From: Paludibacteraceae bacterium
Lineage (GTDB): Bacteria; Bacteroidota; Bacteroidia; Bacteroidales; Paludibacteraceae
DNA: 64,000 nt
Direction: 5' to 3'
Assembly: GCA_017527905.1 (NCBI GenBank)
Contig: JAFXPK010000026.1
Span: 62,001 to 126,000 of the forward strand
Part shown: positions 42,623 to 50,963 of the stretch, piece after piece
Layout of the letters: each line of letters opens with the position of its first letter
Position numbering within the stretch: position 1 is the stretch's first letter
The notes under the pieces: model-generated
The model's input: the letters and a program-made list of their open reading frames with translations, nothing else
Told to the model about the DNA's origin: nothing
The model's database searches: none
Translations under genes and position numbers: made by a program

Positions 42623-44185
42623 TTATTGTGCGATCAACTGCAGGTCGGTCGTACGGTAGTTCTCGTTGGATTCCTTGACACCATCAGCGATGGCATGCTT
42701 CGGACCATTACCGACTACTACGAATCTGTTGCGGTTGATTTTATATTCGCTGGTGAGGTAATCCACTACGGCTTGCGCTCTCTTTCTGGAGAGTTCCACG
42801 TTGTTGTTGTAGTTGCCTGTAGCGTCTGTGTTTCCCTCGATACGGATGCGAGTGTTCGCGTAGCTCTGCACGATGTCCACGAATTCCCTGTCGATGATGG
42901 CGCGCGCCTCGTTGTCAAGGGTGAATCCGTTGACAGGGAAGTTGATGGTCACCTTCTTGTTGGAGAATGCCTTGACGGTGTCCTCTTTTACTGTAGGTGC
43001 GGCGAATTCCTTCTCTGCTGTTCCTGCGGCTTTCTTTTGCTCTGGAGACAATCCGTTTTTCTCGTTGACCATCTCCACGATGTCTGTGTAAGCCACCTTA
43101 GACCAAGGCAATACAGACTTGCAAAGGCCAAGGCCGGAGTATATGCGGGACATCTTGGAGTAGATGCGCTCACCCGTCATGCCTGAATAATCAGAGTTGA
43201 GACCCATCCAGTTCATTTCGTCTTCCAATGAAGCGTAGTTGATGGTTGAGCTTGATGCGAGGGCGAAGTCGACGTCCGTCTCGAATTCTTTCGCGAACAC
43301 CTGCGCCGCCTCGTTGAATGCGTTCTTGTTTTGTGACACCTCCGCATTGGCGGCTAAGATAGCCTCCACGATTTTTGCGGCCAAGTTCTTGTTCTTCTCC
43401 AACCATTCCTTCTTGGCGATGAGACCATCGGATACGAGCATGTTGGATTGTGCGGTCGATGTGAGCAGGTGTGCTCCCTTGAATGCGTTGATGCAGTCCA
43501 CATCGTCCGGGCTCCATACAGCGGCGCAGTCCACTTGCCTAGCCTTGAATGCTTGTGCGGCGTCGACACCGGAGGATACCTTTACAGGTACGATGTCGTC
43601 CATCGTCAGGCTAGAGGTCTCGAGGGCGTTGATGAGCAACGTGTGGGAGGCGGTACCCTCCGCATAGGCTACCCTTTTGCCCTTTAGGTCGCTGATCTGG
43701 TTCACTGCGGCGTTGGCCACGAGTGCGTCAGCTCCTGCGCTGAAGTTCAGCAACATGAAGTACTTCATGTCCGTCATGGTTCCGCTTGAACTCATCTCTA
43801 CTGGGAGTGCGTCCAATGTGCAGTATTCGATCTGCGCGTCGTTGTTCTTCAAGGCGGAACGAGCGGCGTCGAAGTCATCCATGACGATAATCTTCAATTT
43901 GAGTCCGTACTTCTTGGCGAAGTAGGAGTCGTCCTTTGGCTCAAGACCACCATTACCCCATACGATAGGGGAGAAGCCCGTGTAAGGGTTAACGACCATA
44001 GTTGCGTCGTATTTCTTTTTTGTCAGTGAACCCAAAGAAGGACCACTGGCTGGTCCACTTCCGTTGTTGTTCCCTGTACAGCTACTGAGTATGCCCGTGA
44101 AATACAGGATGGCGCAAATGATTGCGGCGATGATGCCGAGGATGGTAAATCTTCCTAAGAAAGTAAGTCTGCTAAAAAAACTCAT
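42623..44185 (-). CDS. ABC substrate-binding protein fused to OmpA domain
   Basis: This 520-residue protein starts with a hydrophobic segment and a lipobox-like LSSC, so it is membrane-anchored or a lipoprotein. Residues of about 55-370 form a NMT1/TauA-type periplasmic binding domain (FSPIVWGNGGLEPKDDSYFAKKYGL, KGKRVAYAEGTASH, VKVSSGVDAAQAF). Residues of about 405-520 form an OmpA domain: VNGFTLDNEARAIID, IEGNTDATGNYNNNVELSRKRAQAVVDYL, which carries the peptidoglycan-contacting Asp. A binding protein that also holds the cell wall is unusual and suggests a sensing or tethering role as well as uptake. It is third in the operon. Confidence 0.85.
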   Translation of the reverse strand: MSFFSRLTFLGRFTILGIIAAIICAILYFTGILSSCTGNNNGSGPASGPSLGSLTKKKYDATMVVNPYTGFSPIVWGNGGLEPKDDSYFAKKYGLKLKIIVMDDFDAARSALKNNDAQIEYCTLDALPVEMSSSGTMTDMKYFMLLNFSAGADALVANAAVNQISDLKGKRVAYAEGTASHTLLINALETSSLTMDDIVPVKVSSGVDAAQAFKARQVDCAAVWSPDDVDCINAFKGAHLLTSTAQSNMLVSDGLIAKKEWLEKNKNLAAKIVEAILAANAEVSQNKNAFNEAAQVFAKEFETDVDFALASSSTINYASLEDEMNWMGLNSDYSGMTGERIYSKMSRIYSGLGLCKSVLPWSKVAYTDIVEMVNEKNGLSPEQKKAAGTAEKEFAAPTVKEDTVKAFSNKKVTINFPVNGFTLDNEARAIIDREFVDIVQSYANTRIRIEGNTDATGNYNNNVELSRKRAQAVVDYLTSEYKINRNRFVVVGNGPKHAIADGVKESNENYRTTDLQLIAQ

Positions 44186-44227
44186 AATTATTCTAATATT
44201 TATTTAGTTGTTGTTATTCCTTGATTG

Positions 44228-45280
44228 TTAGCACCATTTGTTTACTTCCACCTTTTCTTTCTCCTTTACGGTACCGAAACTGTTGTTGTCGATCTTCGAT
44301 TCCTCTGAGAAAGAAGAGAAGGAGTCCTTCTGACCATATTTTTTGAGGATTTCCTCCACGCGGTCCTCGTTGACGGCCGATTCGAGGTTGTAGTTCTCCA
44401 ATACGCCGTCGGAGTCGTTGATGAAGCCCTCCATCTCAGCCACGCTGGAGTTGATGGTGTTCGTGATGTGCTCGATGGCCATCTCCTCTTCGAGGCTTTG
44501 GGAGTCGCCGCGCATGATGCTGGAGATTGTCTTCAAGGCGCTGCGTTGCTCTTTGGCGGACTCGTATGCGTCCTTCGTCCTCTTCAGTTCGAGGGAAGAG
44601 CGTTCCACCTTAGCTTCTGCGATGGTTTCGAGACGTTCCATCACCTCTTGGTATTTCTTAGAGGTCTCGATGCGCTTCTTCTGGCTTTCGATGATGCCGT
44701 CCAGCTGGGCGATGTCGTTGCTCAAGTTGCTGATGCTCATCTGGATCTTCAGCTTCTCGTTGGAAGTCAGGTTGCTGGCGCCCGCCAACTGCTCTTTTCT
44801 CTTTTTCAGTTTGCGGATATTATCCTCCTGTTGTGATTGGTAGGAGTCCAGCTTGCTGTTCATGCTGACGAGTATCGTGCGCAGTTTGGTGACGTTCTCG
44901 TGTACGGTGTTCAGTTTGTCCTTCATCTTGCGGATGGAGTTCTCCAGGATGGAGATTGGGTCTATCTTCACGAACATGCCGACGATCTTACGGTTGATGT
45001 GGAGCCAGAAGAGGGAGATCCACTTCCAAGTGTTCTTGTTGAACAATACCGCCAAGATGCCGACGATGGCCACGATTTCCAGGATCAGGACGAGTGTGTT
45101 GGCTGCGGCTGCCACTAGGAACGGTAACGCTTTCGTGAAGAGGTATCCCAAGCCTAGCGCTGCACCTACCGCTGTGATTTTAGCGAACGTTCCGCCCGGA
45201 CGTTTGAACATCTCTTTGAGTGACACAGGAGCGCTGTTCTGATCACCTGTGTTGTTTGAACCGAATAAATTGCTATCCAT
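44228..45280 (-). CDS. PspA-like membrane coiled-coil protein
   Basis: This 350-residue protein has two hydrophobic segments (residues about 32-80) followed by a long coiled coil starting DPISILENSIRKMKDKLNTVHENV. That start resembles the PspA/IM30 (bacterial ESCRT-III) pattern D-P-x-x-x-L-x-x-x-I-x-x-M. PspA itself lacks transmembrane segments, so this is a relative with an added membrane hairpin, or a convergent design. The N-terminal SLKEMFKRPGG is echoed by SLKDLFIRPEN in the next gene. Function is inferred as membrane stress or remodelling. Confidence 0.65.
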   Translation of the reverse strand: MDSNLFGSNNTGDQNSAPVSLKEMFKRPGGTFAKITAVGAALGLGYLFTKALPFLVAAAANTLVLILEIVAIVGILAVLFNKNTWKWISLFWLHINRKIVGMFVKIDPISILENSIRKMKDKLNTVHENVTKLRTILVSMNSKLDSYQSQQEDNIRKLKKRKEQLAGASNLTSNEKLKIQMSISNLSNDIAQLDGIIESQKKRIETSKKYQEVMERLETIAEAKVERSSLELKRTKDAYESAKEQRSALKTISSIMRGDSQSLEEEMAIEHITNTINSSVAEMEGFINDSDGVLENYNLESAVNEDRVEEILKKYGQKDSFSSFSEESKIDNNSFGTVKEKEKVEVNKWC

Positions 45281-45322
45281 TTTCTATTTTGTAATTATTT
45301 GTTATTGTTTCTATTATTGATC

Positions 45323-46081
45323 CTATTGATCCACATTGATGTTGGACATCTCCTCCCTGTCGGTCATGAGGTCGCAGATGACGCTGTTGGCGGAGTTGAT
45401 GAAGACCTGCTCGTCGTGGGCGATCTCCTTTGTGGCCGCCGTGATCTCAGCTTTCAGTTTCTCGATCTCGTTGGTCAACTCCTTGTTCCTCTTTTGCATC
45501 TCCTCGAGTTGCTTGATGATTCGGTCGTTCTCCTTGACCATGTTGTCGAGGTTCTTCTGCTGCGTGCCGATGGTCTGCTTACGCTTGGCGGCGTACTGGT
45601 TCCTACCGCTCTCGATCTCCTCGTTGACATAGCTGATGTAGGTGTCGATGGACTTCAGCAACTTCTCCTTCGTGAAGTCCGGGTATTGCGCCTTCAGCAT
45701 TTTGAAGGCAGCCTCGTACCTTTTCTCCTGCGTCAATCCCATGGATTCGAGAGAGGCTGAATAGCTTTTCAGCTCCAGCATGTCTGGTCCGGGGAGGTTC
45801 CTCTTGATCAGGGTCTCCCACAACCTTTTCTTCTTCACGTTGTTCACCTCCGTGATGGAAGAGTTTTCGCCTTCCTGTTCCGGCTCCGGGTGCGAATGGA
45901 TGATGTTGTCCATGTTTATCTGCTCTGTTGGAGCGGATGGCTCCGGCTCCGGCTCGGGCTGAGGGCGGTTGTTGTTCTCCTCCTTACGTGGATTCCCCGT
46001 GTTGGGGTTGTTGACATTCCGGTTATTCTCCTGCTTCTTAGGATTGTTCTCCGGCCTTATGAATAGGTCTTTCAGACTCAT
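45323..46081 (-). CDS. Coiled-coil protein at the head of the ABC/PspA-like operon
   Basis: This 252-residue protein has a start motif SLKDLFIRPEN, then an Asn/Pro/Glu-rich disordered region (residues 12-75) with INMDNIIHSH, a helical middle (LELKSYSASLESMGLTQEKR, a likely dimerisation or anti-parallel bundle) and a C-terminal coiled coil (about 160-230). There is no signal peptide. The shared motifs with the PspA-like protein and the ATPase suggest it is an adaptor. The upstream leader is about 100 nt long. Confidence 0.6.
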   Translation of the reverse strand: MSLKDLFIRPENNPKKQENNRNVNNPNTGNPRKEENNNRPQPEPEPEPSAPTEQINMDNIIHSHPEPEQEGENSSITEVNNVKKKRLWETLIKRNLPGPDMLELKSYSASLESMGLTQEKRYEAAFKMLKAQYPDFTKEKLLKSIDTYISYVNEEIESGRNQYAAKRKQTIGTQQKNLDNMVKENDRIIKQLEEMQKRNKELTNEIEKLKAEITAATKEIAHDEQVFINSANSVICDLMTDREEMSNINVDQ

Positions 46082-46184
46082 AATCGTATCTTTTATAATT
46101 TTTCTTTTCTCTAATTTAGTCTTTTTTGCTCAGATAATCAAGAGTGAAATGCTTAAAAAATCTTAATCATCGGGGTTGTATGGG

Positions 46185-46192
46185 CAAAGATA
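46185..46192 (-). promoter_or_regulatory. Candidate -7 element for the ABC/PspA-like operon
   Basis: On the minus strand the sequence reads TATCTTTG, fitting TAnnTTTG, about 100 bp before the first gene. No good -33 TTTG is found. The remainder of the 46082-46495 gap carries the porV leader on the other strand. Confidence 0.35.
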
Positions 46193-46409
46193 ATTAATAT
46201 TTATGTTTTATAAGGGAATATGATGCAAAAACTGTATGAATTTTCTGCCAAATTGTTTTTTTCTGTCTCTGTTGTGGATTGTGACCTCTACTTGTTTCGC
46301 GAATCTTAATCAGTGCTTTGAGTGGGTTAAAGGGGAGCTGTGGAGTTAATTTGTTTTAATGTTGATAAAAATATGTAGGTGGATTCGTTTTTTTTGCTTT
46401 CATTTGCAA

Positions 46410-46417
46410 TAAATTTG
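46410..46417 (+). promoter_or_regulatory. Candidate -7 element for porV
   Basis: TAAATTTG fits TAnnTTTG, about 80 bp before the porV start. The nearest TTTG upstream is only 13 bp away, so support is partial. Confidence 0.35.
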
Positions 46418-46495
46418 TGAAAGTGTTGTTATGTCATTGGATGCTTGTCTTGATTGACATCACTTTTGGGAAATAATGTTAGATATTTATATCAA

Positions 46496-47734
46496 ATGGG
46501 AAAATTAAATGTACGTGCGGTTCTTGTTGCCGCGGCTTTGTGTTCGTCTCTCACGATCAGTGCTGTAAATGTGACTGATGACGGAGTAACTTATAATCCC
46601 CTGCAGACGGCTATTCCGTCTTTGTCCATTGCGCCCGATGCGGTAGGTGGCGGTATGGGTGATGTGGGTGCGGCCACTAAACCGGATAACATGTCTCAGT
46701 ATTGGAACCCTGCTAAATATGTGCAGGCTGAAAGCAATGGTGGTTTCTCCATTTCATATACTCCATGGTTGCGTAAGATTGTCAACGATATTGATTTGGT
46801 TTATTTGTCAGGTTATTACAAACCAACCGATAGGACGGCTATCGGTGCTTCTTTCCGCTATTTCTCCATGGGTGAGATCACGCTGACGGGACAACCTACC
46901 TATAGCGGTGAACCTGCTAATCTGGGTACTGCTAAACCATATGAGTTCGCGGTGGACGGTAGCTTCTCCATGTTGCTTTCCGAATACTGGTCCGCTGGTG
47001 TGGCTTTGCGTTTCATCTTCTCCGACTTGTTCAACGGTGTGCTCGATGAGGATGGCTATTCTTCCGCTAAGGCTGTCGGCGCGGATATCGCATTCTCTTA
47101 TCGCCGACCTATTCAGATTGCTTCTAACACTTCATATTTGGGTGTGGGTATGTCCATATCCAATATCGGTAACAAGGTCTCCTATGACAATGACCAGACG
47201 CAGCAGTTCATCCCTACAAACTTCAGACTGGGTACTTCTTTCGACTATGCGTTCGACGAGTTCAATAGATTGCAGTTCGCTATCGACATGAATAAGTTGT
47301 TGGTTCCTACCCCTTATGGTAATTCTGACCAGTACGCAACTCCGGAGGAGTTCAACGAGGCGGTTAGGGAATATGAGGAGACAACCTCTATCGGTGGTAT
47401 CTTCAAGTCTTTGGGCGATGCGCCTGATGGCTTCAGGGAGGAGCTGAGGGAGATTAACTTGTCTTTCGGTCTGGAATATTCTTATGACAAGAAATTTATG
47501 GTGAGAGGTGGTTACTTCAATGAAAACAAGTACAAGGGTAACCGTAAGTATTTCTCTGTGGGTGCCGGATTCAATTTGAGCATCTTCCAATTGAGCGCCG
47601 CATACGTGATCGCGGTTGCGCAGAATAGCCCGTTGGACAAGACTTTGCGTTTCTCTCTCGGGTTCGACTTGGGTGGCTTGAAGAATATCTTCGGCGTGAA
47701 TGCTGACAATGGTGCTTCCAACAGCGACAATTAA
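46496..47734 (+). CDS. porV: PorV-type outer-membrane protein (type IX secretion)
   Basis: This 412-residue protein has a signal peptide, then the family signature LQTAIPSLSIAPDAVGGGMGDVGAATKPDNMSQYWNPAKY, and many amphipathic beta strands ending in SLGFDLGG. PorV (LptO) shuttles type IX cargo from the translocon to the attachment machinery. No other type IX gene lies next to it. Initiation at ATG 46496 puts the signal peptide at the N-terminus; an in-frame codon upstream would add 14 residues. Confidence 0.9.
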   Translation: MGKLNVRAVLVAAALCSSLTISAVNVTDDGVTYNPLQTAIPSLSIAPDAVGGGMGDVGAATKPDNMSQYWNPAKYVQAESNGGFSISYTPWLRKIVNDIDLVYLSGYYKPTDRTAIGASFRYFSMGEITLTGQPTYSGEPANLGTAKPYEFAVDGSFSMLLSEYWSAGVALRFIFSDLFNGVLDEDGYSSAKAVGADIAFSYRRPIQIASNTSYLGVGMSISNIGNKVSYDNDQTQQFIPTNFRLGTSFDYAFDEFNRLQFAIDMNKLLVPTPYGNSDQYATPEEFNEAVREYEETTSIGGIFKSLGDAPDGFREELREINLSFGLEYSYDKKFMVRGGYFNENKYKGNRKYFSVGAGFNLSIFQLSAAYVIAVAQNSPLDKTLRFSLGFDLGGLKNIFGVNADNGASNSDN

Positions 47735-47762
47735 TGTCTGAACAAGTTCTTTTATCTATAGC

Positions 47763-47793
47763 AAGTGCGGGTAGTTTTATCCGCACTTTTTTT
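47763..47793 (+). terminator. Intrinsic terminator after porV
   Basis: AAGTGCGG (47763-47770) pairs with CCGCACTT (47781-47788) around a 10-nt loop, followed by five more Ts. Confidence 0.85.
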
Positions 47794-47877
47794 GTGCCGC
47801 CCTTTCTGTTTTCTTTGCCGTTGAGGGCTCAAGTCTGCGTATTCTTTCGTAATTTCGCGGTCTAATTGTATGGTTGA

Positions 47878-49086
47878 ATGGATTGTCCGAAAGATAGATT
47901 GTTCACGATGAGCTTCGTCTGCTCCTGCAGCGCGAATTTCCTCCTCTTCTTCTCCTTCTACCTGATCATGCCTATCTTAGCCATGTATCTGATAGAGGTC
48001 TTCTCCGTGCCTGAGTCCACGGTGGGGGCGGTCCTTTCCTGCTATACGCTGGCTTGCCTGTTCGTCCGCCCCTTCTCGGGGTATCTGGTGGACACTTTCC
48101 AGCGCAAACCGCTCTATCTGATGGCCCTCTCGGTCTTTGTCCTCCTCTTCGCGGGGTACCCTTGCGTGAAGACGGTCTTCCTCTTCGCCTTGCTCCGCGT
48201 GATGCATGGACTGGCCTTTGGCATGGTCTCCATATCGAGCAATACGATCGTGATAGATATCATGCCTTCCAGCCGCAGGGGCGAGGGCTTGGGCTACTTC
48301 GGACTATCCAACAACTTCGCCATGGCGACGGGTCCGATGGTGGGCATGTGGCTCTTGGACCATTATAGCTACGAGACGATCTTCTACTCCTCCTTCTGCG
48401 TGAGCCTCTGCTCCTTCCTGATCGGTAGCCTGATCAAGACGAAGTACCGCCCGAAGACGGACGTGAAGGAGAAGCTCTCGCTGGACCGTTTTTTCCTGAA
48501 GAAGGGGGTGCCTGCGGGCATCAATCTTTTCTTCCTCGCCATCCCGTATGGGGTCATGACCTCCTTCATCGCCTTGTATGCCAAGGAGTTGTCTGTTGAG
48601 GGGAATCCTTCCTTCTTCTACCTCTTCCTGGCCTCGGGCATCGCCTTGTCGCGTATCTTCTCGGGCAAACTGGTGGATAGGGGTAAGATGTTGCTCATGA
48701 TCAAGGTGGGGATCGCCGCAGGCGGATTTGCCTACATCCTGCTAGGCGCCTTGCCTTATCTCGGCATCCCGGCGCACTATATGCGTGCGACCTTCTTCTT
48801 TGTCGCGCTCTTGATCGGTATGGGTTACGGGACGATCTTCCCTGCCATGAACTCCCTGTTCGTCGCACTCGCGCCGAACAACAAACGTGGTACGGCCACC
48901 TCCACCTACCTCACTTCGTGGGATATTGGGATCGGTGTGGGTCTGTTCGGGGGTGGTTGCCTGAGCGAATGGACCTCTTTCTCCACCACCTTCTGCGTCG
49001 GCGGATTGCTGGACATGGTCGCCCTGGCGCTCTTCGCCTCCTTCACGGCCTCGCATTTCCTGCGTAACCGTGTGCGTGAGGCTTGA
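47878..49086 (+). CDS. Major facilitator superfamily transporter
   Basis: This 402-residue protein has twelve hydrophobic segments. CYTLACLFVRPFSGYLVDTFQRKPLYL holds the MFS motif A-type loop between TM2 and TM3, and RGEGLGYFGLSNNFAMATGP is the TM5-type segment. It resembles YfcJ/YhhS-like sugar or drug exporters, but its substrate is unknown. Confidence 0.87.
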   Translation: MDCPKDRLFTMSFVCSCSANFLLFFSFYLIMPILAMYLIEVFSVPESTVGAVLSCYTLACLFVRPFSGYLVDTFQRKPLYLMALSVFVLLFAGYPCVKTVFLFALLRVMHGLAFGMVSISSNTIVIDIMPSSRRGEGLGYFGLSNNFAMATGPMVGMWLLDHYSYETIFYSSFCVSLCSFLIGSLIKTKYRPKTDVKEKLSLDRFFLKKGVPAGINLFFLAIPYGVMTSFIALYAKELSVEGNPSFFYLFLASGIALSRIFSGKLVDRGKMLLMIKVGIAAGGFAYILLGALPYLGIPAHYMRATFFFVALLIGMGYGTIFPAMNSLFVALAPNNKRGTATSTYLTSWDIGIGVGLFGGGCLSEWTSFSTTFCVGGLLDMVALALFASFTASHFLRNRVREA

Positions 49087-49144
49087 TGGCTTCCTTCGTT
49101 TTGATTATCTTTGGACGTTGATATGAACTTAAGAATAGCTCGTT

Positions 49145-50059
49145 ATGGCTTATGATATGCTGACGATATTGGGACCGACCGCAAGTGGTAAGACCACCTT
49201 GGCGGCTCACTTGGCCCGCCGCTTGGGGGCTGAGATCATCAGTGCGGACTCCCGCCAGATCTACCGTGGCATGGATATCGGCACGGGGAAGGACCTTTCC
49301 GACTATGTGGTGGATGGTGTCTCCATCCCTTACCACTTGATTGACATCGCCGACCCGGGGTACAAGTACAATCTTTTCGAGTACCAGCGTGATTTCCTGT
49401 CCGCATACCAGGACATCAAGGGGAGGGGAGTATTCCCTATTCTCTGCGGGGGTACCGGCCTCTACATCGAGTCGGTCCTCAAGGCCTATAAGATGATGCC
49501 TGTGCCTCAGAACGAGGAGCTGAGGCAGTCGCTGGAGGGTAAATCGTTGGAGGAGCTGACGGCTATTCTCTCCACCTACAAGACGTTGCACAACACGACC
49601 GACGTGGACACCGCCAAGCGTGCGATACGTGCCATAGAGATCTGTGAGTATTACCGTAGCCATCCGCAGGACTTTGCCGATTTCCCAGACATCAATTGCC
49701 TTGTCGTGGGGGTGGATATCGCGCGTGACCTGCGCCGTGAGAAGATCTCCAAACGGTTGCGGGCTAGGCTGGACGAGGGCATGGTGGACGAGGTGCGGCG
49801 CATCTTGGATTCTGGTGTCTCCGCAGAGGATATGATCTACTATGGCTTGGAATATAAATATCTGACGAACTATGTGATCGGTAACCTCACGTACGAGCAG
49901 ATGGTCTCCGAACTGGAGATCGCCATCCATCAGTTCGCGAAACGGCAGATGACCTGGTTCAGGGGAATGGAGCGCCGTGGTTTCACCATCCATTGGGTGG
50001 ACGCATGCTTGCCGATGGATGAGAAGGTGGAGGTTATCCGCAACCTGCTGCAGGCTTAG
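49145..50059 (+). CDS. miaA: tRNA dimethylallyltransferase MiaA
   Basis: This 304-residue enzyme adds a dimethylallyl group to A37 of tRNAs that read UNN codons. GPTASGKTTLAAHLA (P-loop), SADSRQIYRGMDIGTGK, YHLIDIADP, CGGTGLYIESVL and FAKRQMTWFRGM are all standard. It sits 58 bp after the MFS gene on the same strand. Its presence near rtcB and mnmE reflects several tRNA-processing genes in the region, without evidence of linkage. Confidence 0.95.
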   Translation: MAYDMLTILGPTASGKTTLAAHLARRLGAEIISADSRQIYRGMDIGTGKDLSDYVVDGVSIPYHLIDIADPGYKYNLFEYQRDFLSAYQDIKGRGVFPILCGGTGLYIESVLKAYKMMPVPQNEELRQSLEGKSLEELTAILSTYKTLHNTTDVDTAKRAIRAIEICEYYRSHPQDFADFPDINCLVVGVDIARDLRREKISKRLRARLDEGMVDEVRRILDSGVSAEDMIYYGLEYKYLTNYVIGNLTYEQMVSELEIAIHQFAKRQMTWFRGMERRGFTIHWVDACLPMDEKVEVIRNLLQA

Positions 50060-50133
50060 TATGGAAGCTTATCTCCGCCATTTTGTGAGTAAAAAAGGAA
50101 CTGAGATGTGCTTTTATACTCGTTTGTAACTCG

Positions 50134-50460
50134 TTACAAATTGTCCTTAACTAGTTGTTTCAGAAATGATATACTTATATCTTCCATGTCTGACTTGTCA
50201 TAAACATAGAGCAGAATCACATCCCTTTCCGTTTCATAAGACAAAACCTCATAAGTGATTATCCTTGCACCTCCGCTTTCCCCTTTCCCCTTTGATTCAA
50301 TGCTAATACGGATTTTCCTAAATCCGCCACCCAAGTCAGCATAAGGCAAAGAATCATAGTTCGTCTTGAACTTAAGGAGGTCGTTTTTAAAAGACTTATA
50401 TCGTTTCAGTAAGATTTTTGCAGAGTTCTGGAATGATTTGGTTACGACAAAATTCAACAT
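50134..50460 (-). CDS. RelE/HigB-type toxin
   Basis: This 108-residue protein has FVVTKSFQNSAKILLKRYKSFKNDL and GGGFRKIRISIESKGKGESGGARIITYEV, the RelE/HigB-like core with basic residues on the RNA-cutting face. ATG 50460 overlaps the antitoxin stop by one base. A small palindrome (50123-50140, TTTGTAA and TTACAAA arms) at the end may terminate transcription. It likely cleaves mRNA on the ribosome. Confidence 0.85.
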   Translation of the reverse strand: MLNFVVTKSFQNSAKILLKRYKSFKNDLLKFKTNYDSLPYADLGGGFRKIRISIESKGKGESGGARIITYEVLSYETERDVILLYVYDKSDMEDISISFLKQLVKDNL

Positions 50461-50678
50461 CACTCAACTTCCTCCAGAAAATCATCTAACGTCTTCAACT
50501 TCCCTCTATTCCCCTTCTTAATCTCTTTTTTAATTACGGATGCCTCCTTAAATGCCTTGCGCAATTCTTTCTCCGTATTGTTCTCCTTTTCCTTTATGAT
50601 TCCAGACTCCAAAAGGAGTGATAGTATGTTTTTGGCGTAAGTATTCCTTGCGTCGTATGTGATTGTCATTGTTGCCAT
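50460..50678 (-). CDS. Antitoxin partner of RelE-type toxin
   Basis: This 72-residue, charged protein (ITYDARNTYAKNILSLLLES, then a Lys/Glu-rich tail) precedes the toxin and overlaps it by one base, the typical antitoxin position. Its short N-terminal strand-helix pattern is compatible with a small DNA-binding or toxin-binding antitoxin. The family is not assigned. Confidence 0.8.
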   Translation of the reverse strand: MATMTITYDARNTYAKNILSLLLESGIIKEKENNTEKELRKAFKEASVIKKEIKKGNRGKLKTLDDFLEEVE

Positions 50679-50888
50679 ATTTTATTGCCTTTTTGTTTCA
50701 GACTACAAATATATTCAAAAAACATACATAACCTTCTGTCAGGGAGTGATCTTTTTGAGAAAGCACCCATGTCCCTGTGTTTTGAATGTTTTTTGCTTTC
50801 TGTCCCGTTTTTTTGCTCTTTTGTCTGTGAATTTTGTATTTTTCTAAAATTACCCCATAAAAATTGGGGGTATAATCTGAAAATTATG

Positions 50889-50896
50889 TAATTTTG
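50889..50896 (+). promoter_or_regulatory. Candidate -7 element for glnN
   Basis: TAATTTTG fits TAnnTTTG, about 67 bp before the glutamine synthetase start. A CCCC/GGGG hairpin lies just upstream. No clear -33 TTTG is present. Confidence 0.4.
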
Positions 50897-50963
50897 CGCA
50901 TCGAACCTCAAAAAATGAGGGGTTATTGTTTAGAGACGAATGTTATATTAAATTATATCTGTT

